From positions 163,030 through 198,854 of the forward strand of contig NZ_ML762426.1 in the NCBI RefSeq assembly GCF_009498735.1: DNA of 35,825 bases, in the 5' to 3' direction. The notes beneath the pieces were generated by a model that ran no database searches, was not told the origin of the DNA, and was given only the letters and a program-made list of their open reading frames with translations. Each line of letters starts with the position of its first letter. Position 1 is the first letter of the stretch. The position numbers were made by a program, and so were the translations under genes. Of the stretch, positions 1-8,485 are shown in pieces. Source of the stretch: Gracilibacillus oryzae (GTDB lineage Bacteria; Bacillota; Bacilli; Bacillales; Amphibacillaceae).

Positions 1-1
1 A

Positions 2-169
2 ATGCCTGATGCTATCCAGAATGTATGGAAACGGATTTTCTCCGAATGGTTCCCATCAACAGGGTATGAGCATGCAGATGCCCCAGAACTGGAAGTATAT
101 TACCCAGGAGATCCTGCCAGTGCAGATTACCGGAGTGAAGTATGGATTCCTGTGATTGATAAGAAATAG
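2..169 (+). CDS. C-terminal end of a GyrI-like / AraC-type regulator (cut by window edge)
   Basis: An open frame runs from the left edge to a TAG at 167-169 and encodes the last 55 residues of a protein whose start lies outside the window. The pattern WFPSTGYEHADAPELEVY, then YPGDP and a terminal EVWIPV, is typical of the effector-binding (GyrI-like, AraC_E_bind) domain. This domain binds small hydrophobic ligands and often sits at the C-terminus of AraC- or MerR-type regulators. Whether this copy carries a DNA-binding domain cannot be seen. The ATG at 2-4 is an internal Met, not a supported start. Confidence 0.72.
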   Translation: MPDAIQNVWKRIFSEWFPSTGYEHADAPELEVYYPGDPASADYRSEVWIPVIDKK

Positions 170-279
170 AAGATAGAGAGCAAAGCAAACATCTGAACCT
201 TGATATAGGCGTCTTGGTTCAGGTTTTTGCGATTACTTTTACAAATATTACACAGGGGCTTTTTATTCAAGTTAGGTTA

Positions 280-487
280 AATGCCAAGAGAGAAGATAGG
301 AAGTTAGCTGAAGGTATTGGAAGGGCGTCTGAATGCCAAGAGAGAAGGTAGAAAGAGAGCTGAAGGCATTCGCAGGGCGTTTGAATGCCAAGAGAGAAGG
401 TAGAGAGTGAGCTGAAGGCATTAGAAAGGCATCTGAATGCCATGATGGATAGCAAAGAAAGAGCGGAAGGTATTGATAACAGTGTAA
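280..487. repeat. Tandem array 1, 52-bp period, 4 copies (last one decayed)
   Basis: The motif AATGCC recurs at 280, 332, 384 and 436, a constant 52-bp step. Each unit reads AATGCC, a purine-rich stretch with AGAGAGAAGG, then GGCATT (GGTATT in copies 1 and 4) and a short connector to the next AATGCC. GGCATT and the following AATGCC are inverted repeats 13 nt apart; between copies 2 and 3 the arms extend to GGCATTC/GAATGCC. The fourth copy keeps its register through GGTATT at 469-474 and then decays. The array fills most of the 408-bp gap between the regulator tail and the DUF1835 gene. Short open frames across it are repeat-derived. Because 52 is not divisible by 3, the array is unlikely to be coding. 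Confidence 0.9.
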
Positions 488-577
488 AATCGTTTATAAA
501 CTGGTTTGGCAGAAGAAATTCGAAAGGTAAAAAAACTTCATCAATACTAGCTCTTCATAAGTCATTATTATAGGAGG

Positions 578-1690
578 ATGATCCCAATCATAACGAAAAT
601 TAATACTCCATATATTTACTTTTTGTCAGAAGCTGACCTGGTTTTCGTCTATCCGTTTCATTTTACAGATTATATAACCTCTGCAGATTTAAGTGAAATA
701 GGAACTACTTATAAAATTAATGATAAGAATGAATTTCAGACCTTTGATCATCATGATTATGAGGAAAGTAAAGAAATGGGTTTCAGTTACTTTGTAAAAG
801 AAGAAACGCTAAATTACATGGTAGAAGAAATTAATAAGCAGATTCAAAAATATAAAAATCAGAAAGGAATAGACAACCAGTCTGATCCTGTTCATATAGT
901 CACATCAGAATCTGTTGCTGGTTCGCTAAAAGTAGCCTTGAAAAGACCAAAACATGTGATTGGTTTTCCTGATAGTTTTGCAATAGGACCTCTGTGGAAA
1001 TTAGAAACAAAGGAAGGTCAAACTTACCGGAGTAATTGGTTGCTTGATCATATTAACATGGAGGATGACGAATACCAGATTAAGTGGAACAATGCTCTGC
1101 GTGAGATAATAGATATTTCGGTTAATGTTCCGATTTATCTCTGGTATGGCAATAATGCGGACGAACAATCAGGATTGCGATTTTATCTTTATTTATTGAG
1201 AGACAAGACAAATCTAATCTATCTAATCAATACAACAGAACTCTATGAAAAATTCTATGCAAGCAAAGAAATTCAAGGTATCTGTAACAGTGGCCAACTA
1301 GAGCCAAACCAGTTAGCATTCATTTTTAATGAAACAGCACATGTTCCGCTGTCATTCGAACAGCGAAGTGATTTTCAGGAGCAATGGGAAAAGCTGGCGC
1401 AATCGCAAGATGTGTTGCGTATTTGGATAAATAATACTGTTCAGCCTTTGGAGGAAGAGCATTATGATTCTTTCATTCTGTCAACAATTGATAGGTTGCA
1501 TCAAAAGCAAAAGAAGCAAGATTTTATCCTTACTGCTGATGTGATTGGCGAATTATTGATCGAAATGGAGGAATATATTGATTACGCTTTTTTGGAATAT
1601 CGAATTCGTCACTTAATCTATAGTGGAATATTGGAGTTAAAAGGGGTGCCTAAAACGATGAGGCACTATAGTGTGAAACTCAGATCCTGA
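578..1690 (+). CDS. DUF1835 / DUF3658 domain protein
   Basis: A 370-residue soluble protein. From about residue 103 the sequence HIVTSESVAGSLK, then GFPDSFAIGPLW and SNWLLDHI, fits the DUF1835 family. The C-terminal part, which is predicted to contain a winged-helix-like segment (IDYAFLEYRIRHLIYSGILEL), fits the associated DUF3658. No function is established for these domains. The first ~100 residues form an extension beyond the usual DUF1835 start and I do not recognise them. The start is doubtful: AGGAGG at 572-577 directly touches the ATG at 578, which is too close for normal initiation, and no better ATG/GTG/TTG lies 5-9 nt downstream. It is the first gene of an apparent operon with the Nudix and methyltransferase genes. 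Confidence 0.75.
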   Translation: MIPIITKINTPYIYFLSEADLVFVYPFHFTDYITSADLSEIGTTYKINDKNEFQTFDHHDYEESKEMGFSYFVKEETLNYMVEEINKQIQKYKNQKGIDNQSDPVHIVTSESVAGSLKVALKRPKHVIGFPDSFAIGPLWKLETKEGQTYRSNWLLDHINMEDDEYQIKWNNALREIIDISVNVPIYLWYGNNADEQSGLRFYLYLLRDKTNLIYLINTTELYEKFYASKEIQGICNSGQLEPNQLAFIFNETAHVPLSFEQRSDFQEQWEKLAQSQDVLRIWINNTVQPLEEEHYDSFILSTIDRLHQKQKKQDFILTADVIGELLIEMEEYIDYAFLEYRIRHLIYSGILELKGVPKTMRHYSVKLRS

Positions 1691-1714
1691 CGATCTAGAA
1701 TGGGAGCGAGCAGT

Positions 1715-2335
1715 TTGGAAACAGAACAATTAAAAATTTTTGACGATAATCGAAAGGAAATAGGAATTGCTTCACGAAGCGATGTACATAAGTTTGGCTA
1801 CTGGCATGAAGTGTTTCATTGCTGGTTTGTCAGTACCGAGAATGAAGTAAATTATATTTACCTGCAATTGCGCAGTGCAAATAAGAAAGATTACCCTAAT
1901 CTCTATGATATAACAGCAGCGGGTCATCTTCTGGCAGATGAAACAGTCAAAGATGGGGTTCGGGAAATTGAAGAAGAACTGGGGATAAGTGTAGCTTATG
2001 ATGAATTATTTCCATTAGGGACGATCGATTATTGTGTCATAAGAAAAGATTTTATCGATAAAGAGATTGCGAATGTTTTTTTACATAAGTTTAATATGAA
2101 AATGGATGATTTTACTTTGCAAAAAGAAGAAGTGGCAGGTATGGTGAGAGCTGAATTTACTGATTTTGAGGCACTGTGGAATGGTGGGAAAGACACAATT
2201 GAAATTAGTGGATTTGTGCTGGATCAGGCAGGGGAAAAGGTGATTAAGGAAGATCGTATAGGGAGAGAGCATTTTGTACCACATCAGTCTTCGTTCTATC
2301 AAGCTGTTATTGGCAAGATAAAAGAAATTGTATAA
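1715..2335 (+). CDS. Nudix hydrolase
   Basis: About 206 residues. A Nudix fold is indicated by AAGHLLADETVKDGVREIEE followed by LGIS. This fits the Nudix box G-x5-E-x7-RE-x2-EE-x-G, with the catalytic Glu residues in REIEEELG. Such enzymes hydrolyse nucleoside diphosphates linked to another moiety; the substrate is not readable here. The N-terminal part (KIFDDNRKEIG, FGYWHEVFHCWFV) resembles YfcD/isopentenyl-diphosphate-isomerase-like Nudix proteins. I prefer the TTG at 1715 because GGGAG at 1702-1706 lies 8 nt upstream. The ATG at 1700 would add five residues but has no ribosome site. The gene follows the DUF1835 gene closely and precedes a methyltransferase. Confidence 0.8.
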   Translation: METEQLKIFDDNRKEIGIASRSDVHKFGYWHEVFHCWFVSTENEVNYIYLQLRSANKKDYPNLYDITAAGHLLADETVKDGVREIEEELGISVAYDELFPLGTIDYCVIRKDFIDKEIANVFLHKFNMKMDDFTLQKEEVAGMVRAEFTDFEALWNGGKDTIEISGFVLDQAGEKVIKEDRIGREHFVPHQSSFYQAVIGKIKEIV

Positions 2336-2346
2336 GGTGGTATTGT

Positions 2347-2907
2347 ATGCAAACTATTGATAATTTAAAAGTTGTCATTGGTGCCGGTGACCATAATAAC
2401 AATCCAACATGGCTTCAAACACAGGAAAGTGAGCTGAATCTGTTAAGGAAATCGGATTGGGAAAAAAACTTTTCTTCAAATACACTTCAAGCTATTGTAG
2501 CAGAACATGTCTGGGAACATTTAACCTATGAAGAAGGTGTGAGTGCTGCCGAGATATGTTACGAATTTTTGAGACCTGGAGGCTATGTTCGTTGTGCTGT
2601 CCCTGATGGCTATTTTCCAGATAAAGAATATCAAAATGTTATCAAAGTAGGGGGTCCTGGACCTGAAAATCACCCAGCTGCCAGTCATAAAATCGTACAT
2701 AATTACAAAACCCTTCGTTCGCTGTTTGAAAAAGCAGGGTTTATTGTTGATCTATTGGAATATTGTGATGAGAAGGGCAATTTTCACGAAAGTCAATGGG
2801 ATGAAAAAACAGGATTTATTTACCGTTCTAAACGTTTTGATCATCGGAATAAGAGTGGTAAATTAAAATTTGTTTCAGTTATAGTTGATGCTGTAAAACC
2901 AAGTTAA
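2347..2907 (+). CDS. Class I SAM-dependent methyltransferase
   Basis: A 186-residue protein of the type-11 methyltransferase group. AEHVWEHLTYEEG, then FLRPGGYVRCAVPDGYFPD, corresponds to strands 4 and 5 of the Rossmann fold. The N-terminal half (LKVVIGAGDHNNNPTWLQT) is a divergent motif I in place of the usual GxGxG. YKTLRSLFEKAGFIVDLLEY is the usual late methyltransferase helix and strand. The substrate is unknown. AAGGTGG lies 7 nt before the ATG. It is the last gene of the 578-2907 operon, 11 nt after the Nudix stop; a strong terminator follows at 2998. Confidence 0.8.
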   Translation: MQTIDNLKVVIGAGDHNNNPTWLQTQESELNLLRKSDWEKNFSSNTLQAIVAEHVWEHLTYEEGVSAAEICYEFLRPGGYVRCAVPDGYFPDKEYQNVIKVGGPGPENHPAASHKIVHNYKTLRSLFEKAGFIVDLLEYCDEKGNFHESQWDEKTGFIYRSKRFDHRNKSGKLKFVSVIVDAVKPS

Positions 2908-2997
2908 TGTGGTTCATCAAATAAGTGTGTACGGATGAATCACATATAAAGATGAAAGAAAATTCTAATTATATAAAAAGAGTCTTTCCATACGAAT

Positions 2998-3040
2998 AGC
3001 ATGTTTTGATAGCAGGTGCTGATCAGAACATGCTTTTTTT
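2998..3040 (+). terminator. Rho-independent terminator after methyltransferase
   Basis: The outer arms AGCATGTT and AACATGCT enclose an inner imperfect stem (TGATAGCA against TGCTGATCA), followed by a run of seven T. It separates the first operon from the sigma-factor operon. Confidence 0.88.
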
Positions 3041-3067
3041 ATATACAACAAAAGAATTCTCTAAAGT

Positions 3068-3095
3068 TGAAACTTTTCGTCACACCTCTTCGCTC
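3068..3095 (+). promoter_or_regulatory. Putative ECF-sigma autoregulatory promoter
   Basis: TGAAAC at 3068-3073 matches the -35 element of Bacillus ECF promoters. After a 17-nt spacer comes CGCTC at 3091, close to the usual CGTC/CGTA -10 element. It lies 50 bp before a sigma-factor gene of the same class, as expected for autoregulation. The -10 match is imperfect. Confidence 0.5.
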
Positions 3096-3121
3096 TAATT
3101 AAATGAAAGGAGGGTTACATT

Positions 3122-3664
3122 GTGAAACATGATATAAAGACAGTAAAAAAAGCCATTAACGGCGATAAGAGCGCTTTTGAAAAATTACTGATTCAAGAAG
3201 AAAAAATGCTCTACTACAAAGCGTTATCTTATGTTCGAACAAAAGAAGATGCATTGGATGTGATCCAGGAAACCGCATGTAAGGCTTTTTTAGCAATAAG
3301 CCAATTGAAGAATCCGGAATATTTTTCTACATGGCTTTTCAAAATTCTTATTCGGGAGTGCTACAGTCTGCTAAAAAGCCGGGATAGAATAATCCCATAT
3401 GAAGAAAATGAGCTGTTAAAGAAATTAGATCGTGAACAGGATGAGGAGATCGAATCGTTTCACCTGAGTGAGGCATTATCCAGACTACGGTCTTCTTATC
3501 AGACATGCCTGATTTTGTTTTACTATCATGACTTGTCAATTAAGGATATTGCTGAGGTGATGGAAAAGCCTTCTGGCACAATCAAAACCTATTTACGCAG
3601 AGCGAAGAAAACTTTAAAGAGCGAATTAGAAAGGAGTTACAAATTAAATGAAAAGACTTCATGA
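3122..3664 (+). CDS. ECF-type RNA polymerase sigma factor
   Basis: A 180-residue sigma-70 family protein. Region 2 lies at about residues 10-75 (EKMLYYKALSYVRTKEDALD, then VIQETACKAF and STWLFKILIREC). Region 4 lies at about 115-170 (LSEALSRLRSSYQTCLILFYY, then SIKDIAEVMEKPSGTIKTYL, the helix-turn-helix, and RRAKKTLK). The start is the GTG at 3122: AAAGGAGGG lies 7 nt upstream. The 3' end overlaps the next gene by 17 nt, so the two are probably translationally coupled. The pairing with a membrane DUF4179 protein is the common sigma/anti-sigma arrangement in Bacillaceae. Confidence 0.92.
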   Translation: MKHDIKTVKKAINGDKSAFEKLLIQEEKMLYYKALSYVRTKEDALDVIQETACKAFLAISQLKNPEYFSTWLFKILIRECYSLLKSRDRIIPYEENELLKKLDREQDEEIESFHLSEALSRLRSSYQTCLILFYYHDLSIKDIAEVMEKPSGTIKTYLRRAKKTLKSELERSYKLNEKTS

Positions 3665-4727
3665 TCAGATAGAAGAGTTTCCGAAAGAGGATGTTCGATC
3701 AGCGATTCATAGAGGGATTTCTCAGGCAGAAAAGCAAAGGAATGATGACATTATGCAACCAAAAATAAACAAAAAAAGAAGAAAGGTATTATACACATTA
3801 GGCAGTGTTGCAGCAGTATTTATGATATTGGTGGGTTCCTCCTATTATTCACCGGCATTAGCAAGCAGTTTGTCTCAAATACCGATTATTGGATCCGTTT
3901 TTGGGAACTCTGATTTAATAGGATTACAGCAGGCTCAAGAGAATGGCTTAACTAATAAGGTTGGGGAGACACAGACAGTTGATGGCATATCTGTAACGCT
4001 TGATGAGGTTTTATATACACCAAGCAAAATTACTGTCGGGCTCATTATTGAAACAGAAAAAGAACTTGAGGAACATTACTTTGGAGCTGGGATGGATATA
4101 ACAATAAACGGAAAACTTCCGAAGGGTTCATCAGGCAGCTATGGAGAAGAAATCCAGTCTGACACCGTAATTACTGCTATTCAGGAAATATCGGTATCAG
4201 AGGAAATGCCTGATGCCTTTGATCTTGGTTTAATTTTGCATGGGGAGAATGGAGAAAAATGGTACTTCACAACTCCTATCGAAAAAATTACCGATGTTCA
4301 GCAAATTCCGCTTGATCACAGCCAAACGGTTGATGGCGTTGAACTGACAGTAAAAGAGTTATCGTTAAGTGAAGCAGGTGGAAGTATATCATTTGAGAGT
4401 TTAGAAGATGGAACAGACTTTGCATTAAGCAAGGGAAAATATATTGAATTCAAGCTGGTTGATCAAAATGGCAATGAAATAACAAGTTATTCAGGAGGAG
4501 GATCAGGGGAAATCCGTGGGGACAAACTCTTCTATCAAAGCAGTAAAGATTTCGATCCAATTGACAATTCTGTAACTGAACTAACAATCACACCATATTT
4601 AGCTCTTCCAAGTGGTGGCGGCAGTGTGGAAATTGATGAAAATGGGGAATCAAGAGAGCTGGAATTGAATTTCGATGTTTTACAGCCTGTTGAATTTGAA
4701 TCAATTAAAGTGGAGATACCGCAATAA
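3648..4727 (+). CDS. DUF4179-domain membrane protein, probable anti-sigma factor
   Basis: A 359-residue protein with a short cytoplasmic N-terminus (about residues 1-45). One membrane segment follows at about 47-65 (VLYTLGSVAAVFMILVGSSY), then a long extracytoplasmic part. The juxtamembrane pattern SPALASSLSQIPIIGSVF followed by VGETQTVDGISVTLDEVLYT is the DUF4179 signature. The C-terminal part (QTVDGVELTVKEL onward) fits DUF5643. Proteins of this type are encoded next to ECF sigma genes and are thought to hold the sigma at the membrane until a surface signal arrives; that role is inferred from context. The ATG lies inside the sigma gene, and a strong terminator follows. Confidence 0.85.
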   Translation: MKRLHDQIEEFPKEDVRSAIHRGISQAEKQRNDDIMQPKINKKRRKVLYTLGSVAAVFMILVGSSYYSPALASSLSQIPIIGSVFGNSDLIGLQQAQENGLTNKVGETQTVDGISVTLDEVLYTPSKITVGLIIETEKELEEHYFGAGMDITINGKLPKGSSGSYGEEIQSDTVITAIQEISVSEEMPDAFDLGLILHGENGEKWYFTTPIEKITDVQQIPLDHSQTVDGVELTVKELSLSEAGGSISFESLEDGTDFALSKGKYIEFKLVDQNGNEITSYSGGGSGEIRGDKLFYQSSKDFDPIDNSVTELTITPYLALPSGGGSVEIDENGESRELELNFDVLQPVEFESIKVEIPQ

Positions 4728-4737
4728 ATAAGCTAAA

Positions 4738-4785
4738 AACTAAGGCTTTTGTCGGAAAAATTGGCAAAGAGCCTTAGTTTTTTAA
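4738..4785 (+). terminator. Rho-independent terminator after DUF4179 gene
   Basis: The arms AACTAAGGCT and AGCCTTAGTT form a perfect 10-bp stem, followed by six T. It ends the sigma/anti-sigma operon. Confidence 0.88.
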
Positions 4786-4795
4786 TTGAACTATG

Positions 4796-4920
4796 GTTTA
4801 AACATCAAAGAGTTCAAGGCTGAGCTCCAAATTGAAAAATAAAGGCAGTTTAAAGAGATCATAGAGCTCCAAACTGTTCTCTCAAAGATGAATAAATCCA
4901 GTTAACCATCAAACCAACTG
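4796..4920. repeat. Probable decayed 52-bp repeat array between convergent genes
   Basis: GTTTAAACATCAAAG at 4796-4810 and GTTAACCATCAAAC at 4901-4914 resemble the right half of the array at 25754 (GTTTAACTATCAAAAC). Their CATC cores lie 104 bp apart, exactly two 52-bp steps. A weaker middle copy reads CAGTTTAAAGAGATCATAG near 4846-4864. A shared GAGCTCCAAA occurs at 4822 and 4864. No intact hairpin arms remain. The stretch separates the convergent DUF4179 and pflA genes. Confidence 0.45.
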
Positions 4921-4925
4921 CCCTC

Positions 4926-5657
4926 TCATAGGCTGTTCAATATTCTCTCCGCATTTTCTATTCTGTCAGCTGTTGGCGGTTCGATGCCTTCTAGGGGATA
5001 AGGAATGCCGAGCTCCTCCCATTTATATATCCCGAGTTTATGATATGGCAAAACTTCAATTTTTTCCACATTGGATAGTTTTTTAATAAAAACAGCTAAT
5101 TGTTGTAGTGCCTGATCTTCATCACTAATGGTAGGCACCAGCACATGCCTTATCCAGACAGGCACTTGTCTTGTGTCCAAGTATCTTGCGAATTGTAAAA
5201 TATGCTGGTTGGTCATTCCTGTTAATGCTTGATGAGCTTCTTTGTCTATATGCTTCAAGTCAAGCAGGACAAGATCTGTTACCTGCATCAGCTTATCTAA
5301 TTTCTCTATATAGTAGGGAGAGGAAGAGAAACAGCCTCCACAACTGTCTAATGTTGTATGAATCCCGTTCTTTTTGAGTGTTGTAAACAATTCGATGAGA
5401 AAATCGATTTGCAATAGCGGTTCACCACCGCTCACCGTTACTCCTCCGCCAGAGGCCTGGAAGAAAGGCAAGTATGAAGAAATGTCGGTGAATAATTCTT
5501 CTGCCGTTACCTCTTTACCTTTACTCCTGTTCCAAGTATCGGGGTTATGGCAATACTTACATCTCAATAAACACCCCTGCATAAATATCACGTATCGTAA
5601 ACCTGGTCCATCGACGGTACCACATGTTTCGACAGAATGTATTCGGCCATTCATCAT
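4926..5657 (-). CDS. pflA: Pyruvate formate-lyase activating enzyme
   Basis: About 243 residues, a radical-SAM enzyme. The cluster motif C-x3-C-x2-C is seen in GCLLRCKYCHNPDTW near residue 30, preceded by GTVDGPGLRYVIFMQG. GGGVTVSGGEPLLQ is the GGE SAM-binding motif, and TTLDSCGG and LLDLKHID are also family features. It uses a [4Fe-4S] cluster and SAM to place the glycyl radical on PflB. AGAGGTG precedes the tandem ATGs at 5657 and 5654; a GTG at 5663 overlaps the ribosome site and is not preferred. It follows pflB by about 50 bp on the same strand, forming a pflB-pflA operon. Confidence 0.93.
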   Translation of the reverse strand: MMNGRIHSVETCGTVDGPGLRYVIFMQGCLLRCKYCHNPDTWNRSKGKEVTAEELFTDISSYLPFFQASGGGVTVSGGEPLLQIDFLIELFTTLKKNGIHTTLDSCGGCFSSSPYYIEKLDKLMQVTDLVLLDLKHIDKEAHQALTGMTNQHILQFARYLDTRQVPVWIRHVLVPTISDEDQALQQLAVFIKKLSNVEKIEVLPYHKLGIYKWEELGIPYPLEGIEPPTADRIENAERILNSL

Positions 5658-5704
5658 ACTCACCTCTTCTGTATTTTTATAATCGGTTGTCCACAGTCGC
5701 TTAG

Positions 5705-7966
5705 CTACATGGATTCATGGAATGTACGATTAATCACATCAATTTGCTGTTCACGAGTTAATTTAATAAAGTTGACAGCATAACCGGAAACGCGAATAGT
5801 CAGCTGTGGATATTTTTCCGGATGATCCATGGCATCCATTAACGTTTTACGTTCAAACACATTGATGTTCAAATGATGCCCTTTTTTCACAGCATAGCCA
5901 TCTAACAAGCCTACTAAGTTATTCACACGAATTTCTTCTTCTTTTCCTAAAGCTTTCGGTACAATGGAGAAAGTGTTGGATATTCCGTCTAAAGCATAGT
6001 CATATGGCAGTTTTGCAACAGAACTTAGTGATGCAAGGGAACCTTTCGTGTCACGGCCATGTAATGGGTTCGCCCCTGGTGCAAATGGTTCGCCAGCTTT
6101 TCTGCCGTCAGGTGTGTTGCCCGTTTTCTTTCCGTAAACCACATTAGATGTAATCGTTAAAATTGACTGGGTAGGCGTTGCGTTTCGATATGTTTGATGT
6201 TTGGCGATTTTGTTCATAAATGTTTTAACAAGGTCTTTTGCCATATCATCGACTCTGTCATCATTATTGCCGTATTTCGGATAATCACCTTCGATTTCAT
6301 AATCTACTGCCACCCCATTTTCATCCCTAAGTACTTTGACTTTACTGTATTTTATTGCACTTAAGGAATCTGCCACAACAGATAATCCTGCGATACCACA
6401 GGCCATTGTGCGATATACATCCCTGTCATGTAATGCCATTTCCAGTCGTTCATAGCTGTATTTATCATGCATAAAGTGAATAACATTCAAAGCATTCACA
6501 TAAAGACCAGCAAGCCAATCCATCATTTTATCGTATTTTTCCATTACTTCATCAAAATCTAAATATTCAGCTGTAATCGGTGCGAAAGAGGGACCTACCT
6601 GTATTTTCAGTTTCTCATCTACACCACCATTAATTGCATATAATAATGCTTTCGCTAGATTGGCCCTTGCTCCGAAAAATTGCATCTGTTTGCCGATCTT
6701 CATTGCCGATACACAACAGGCGATACCATAATCATCGCCGTATTGTTCACGCATCAAGTCATCATTCTCATATTGGATCGAACTGCTTAAAATCGACATT
6801 TTGGCACAATATTGTTTAAATGCTCTAGGCAATTGTGTTGACCATAATACGGTTAAATTCGGTTCAGGTGCCGGGCCTAAGTTTTGTAATGTGTGTAAAA
6901 AGCGGAAAGAGTTTTTTGTTACCAATGGACGGCCCTCCAGCGATATTCCGCCAATTGATTCGGTTACCCATGTTGGATCACCACTGAATAATTCATTATA
7001 ATCTGGTGTTCTGGCGAATTTAACCAGTCTTAGTTTCATGACAAAATGGTCAACTAATTCTTGTGCCTCCATTTCTGTTAAAACGCCTTCATCCAGGTCT
7101 CGCTGAATATAAATGTCAAGGAAAGTGGAAACTCTTCCTAAACTCAGTGCAGCACCATTTTGCTCTTTAATTGCTGCGAGGTATGCGAGATACATCCACT
7201 GTACCGCTTCCTGAGCGTTTGTAGCAGGTCTGGATAGATCAAACCCATAAATATCTCCTAATTGTTTTAATTCATCTAATCCTCGTATTTGTTCTGCCAG
7301 TTCCTCACGGTCGCGGATTACCTCTTCCGACATGATGCCATTTCCGCCAATAATGAAAGCTTGTTCCTTTTTATCTTCAATTAAGCGGTCGACACCGTAG
7401 AGAGTAACACGTCTGTAATCACCGATGATTCGGCCTCTGCCGTATGCGTCTGGCAGCCCTGTGACAATGCCCGCTTTTCTTGCTAACAGCATTTCTTTTG
7501 TATAAGCATCAAATACCCCTTGATTATGGGTTTTGCGATAATCTGTGAAAACATTCACAAGATTGTGGTCAATTTTATAGCCATAAGACTCTGCTGCTGC
7601 CACCGCCATTCTTATGCCGCCAAATGGCTGCAAAGAACGTTTGAAAGGTTTATCTGTTTGGACACCGACAATCTTCTCTTTCGATTTATCCAGATACCCG
7701 GCTCCATGGGAAGTAATCGTAGAGACAATAGCTGTATCCAGATCATAGACCCCGCCTTTTTCCTGTTCTTCTTTTGTTAACTGCATGACCTGCTTCCATA
7801 ATTCCAATGTACTTTCTGTTGCATCAGCTAAAAAACGTTCATCCCCTTCATACAAAGTATAGTTTTTAAGAATAAAGTCCCTGACATTTACTTCTTCTTG
7901 CCAGTTGCCGTTTACAAATCCTTTCCAAGCTAAATCCGTATGTTTCCTTTCTTCAACAACTTTCAT
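5705..7966 (-). CDS. pflB: Formate C-acetyltransferase (pyruvate formate-lyase)
   Basis: A 753-residue glycyl-radical enzyme converting pyruvate and CoA to acetyl-CoA and formate during anaerobic growth. The adjacent catalytic cysteines are in [10 protein letters not shown] (about residues 417-418). The radical glycine is in RVSGYAVNF (about residue 728), placed as in well-studied PFL proteins. The length is typical. I chose the ATG at 7966 because AAGGAGGT lies 7 nt upstream; the ATG at 7996 has no ribosome site and adds ten unconserved residues. The neighbour pflA supplies the activase. An imperfect Fnr/Rex-like palindrome lies about 85 bp upstream. Confidence 0.96.
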   Translation of the reverse strand: MKVVEERKHTDLAWKGFVNGNWQEEVNVRDFILKNYTLYEGDERFLADATESTLELWKQVMQLTKEEQEKGGVYDLDTAIVSTITSHGAGYLDKSKEKIVGVQTDKPFKRSLQPFGGIRMAVAAAESYGYKIDHNLVNVFTDYRKTHNQGVFDAYTKEMLLARKAGIVTGLPDAYGRGRIIGDYRRVTLYGVDRLIEDKKEQAFIIGGNGIMSEEVIRDREELAEQIRGLDELKQLGDIYGFDLSRPATNAQEAVQWMYLAYLAAIKEQNGAALSLGRVSTFLDIYIQRDLDEGVLTEMEAQELVDHFVMKLRLVKFARTPDYNELFSGDPTWVTESIGGISLEGRPLVTKNSFRFLHTLQNLGPAPEPNLTVLWSTQLPRAFKQYCAKMSILSSSIQYENDDLMREQYGDDYGIACCVSAMKIGKQMQFFGARANLAKALLYAINGGVDEKLKIQVGPSFAPITAEYLDFDEVMEKYDKMMDWLAGLYVNALNVIHFMHDKYSYERLEMALHDRDVYRTMACGIAGLSVVADSLSAIKYSKVKVLRDENGVAVDYEIEGDYPKYGNNDDRVDDMAKDLVKTFMNKIAKHQTYRNATPTQSILTITSNVVYGKKTGNTPDGRKAGEPFAPGANPLHGRDTKGSLASLSSVAKLPYDYALDGISNTFSIVPKALGKEEEIRVNNLVGLLDGYAVKKGHHLNINVFERKTLMDAMDHPEKYPQLTIRVSGYAVNFIKLTREQQIDVINRTFHESM

Positions 7967-8050
7967 GAAATGTACCTCCTTAATAAGTTTGTTCAAGAGT
8001 GATCATTCTTATCTTCTCTTTTAGTATATCGCAATAGAACGAGGAAGTCA

Positions 8051-8066
8051 TGTGAAATATTGAACA
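8051..8066 (-). promoter_or_regulatory. Imperfect Fnr/Rex-like palindrome upstream of pflB
   Basis: TGTGAAATATTGAACA has the form TGT-GA-AATATT-GA-ACA, so 12 of 16 bases are symmetric. The left half matches the TGTGA of Fnr-type sites; the right half (GAACA) matches TCACA only partly. Redox or oxygen control of pfl is common, which makes the position plausible, but the sequence alone is weak. Confidence 0.3.
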
Positions 8067-8179
8067 TAATCATAATGCTATTTGTTTGATTCATATTTTT
8101 GACACATTTGGATGAAAGCAGAGACACAAGCTTTTAAATGAAGGGGCCGAATAAGCAAAACACCATTGTTTTTTTCATC

Positions 8180-8207
8180 TTGCAATTTCTGTATAGTTGT
8201 ATATAAT
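8180..8207 (+). promoter_or_regulatory. Sigma-A-type promoter for the argS T-box leader
   Basis: TTGCAA at 8180-8185, a 16-nt spacer and a perfect TATAAT at 8202-8207. Transcription would begin near 8214, just before the T-box leader. Confidence 0.65.
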
Positions 8208-8213
8208 TAGAAA

Positions 8214-8466
8214 CAATACTTTTTAAAATCAGTGACAAAGAGAGTAGTTATTTGTATGGACAAAAGCGAGTCAAGGATGGTGAGAGCTTGACCAAATGAC
8301 AAATAATGAACCGCACTTTGTAGATGCTTTCCTGAATAGGAGTAGGGAAAGCCGGGGGAATCCTCGTTAAAAATGAGAGTGGTTTTGTGTAAAACAAGTA
8401 GAGTGGTACCGCGGGCGAAATGTAACCCCGTCTCTTTTCAGTTGGAAAAGAGGCGGGGTTTTTTAT
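8214..8466 (+). promoter_or_regulatory. T-box leader of argS (specifier CGC, Arg)
   Basis: The T-box proper is AGAGTGGTACCGCGG at 8400-8414. A terminator follows, with arms of the type AACCCCGTCTCTTTT and AAAAGAGGCGGGGTT and a T-run ending near 8466. Stem I is bounded by CAAAG (8236-8240) and CTTTG (8316-8320). Its specifier loop has AGTA on the 5' side and GAAC-CGC-A on the 3' side, with CGC at 8312-8314 an arginine codon. The distal GATGGTGAGAGC is a normal Stem I feature. Uncharged tRNA-Arg would stabilise the antiterminator and allow argS expression. Confidence 0.93.
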
Positions 8467-8485
8467 CATGAGGAGGAAAATAAAT

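Noticed and set aside
385-573. A 62-codon open frame across array 1
   Set aside because: Its first half is repeat sequence, it has no clear ribosome site, and a 52-bp period shifts frame at each copy, so coding use is unlikely.
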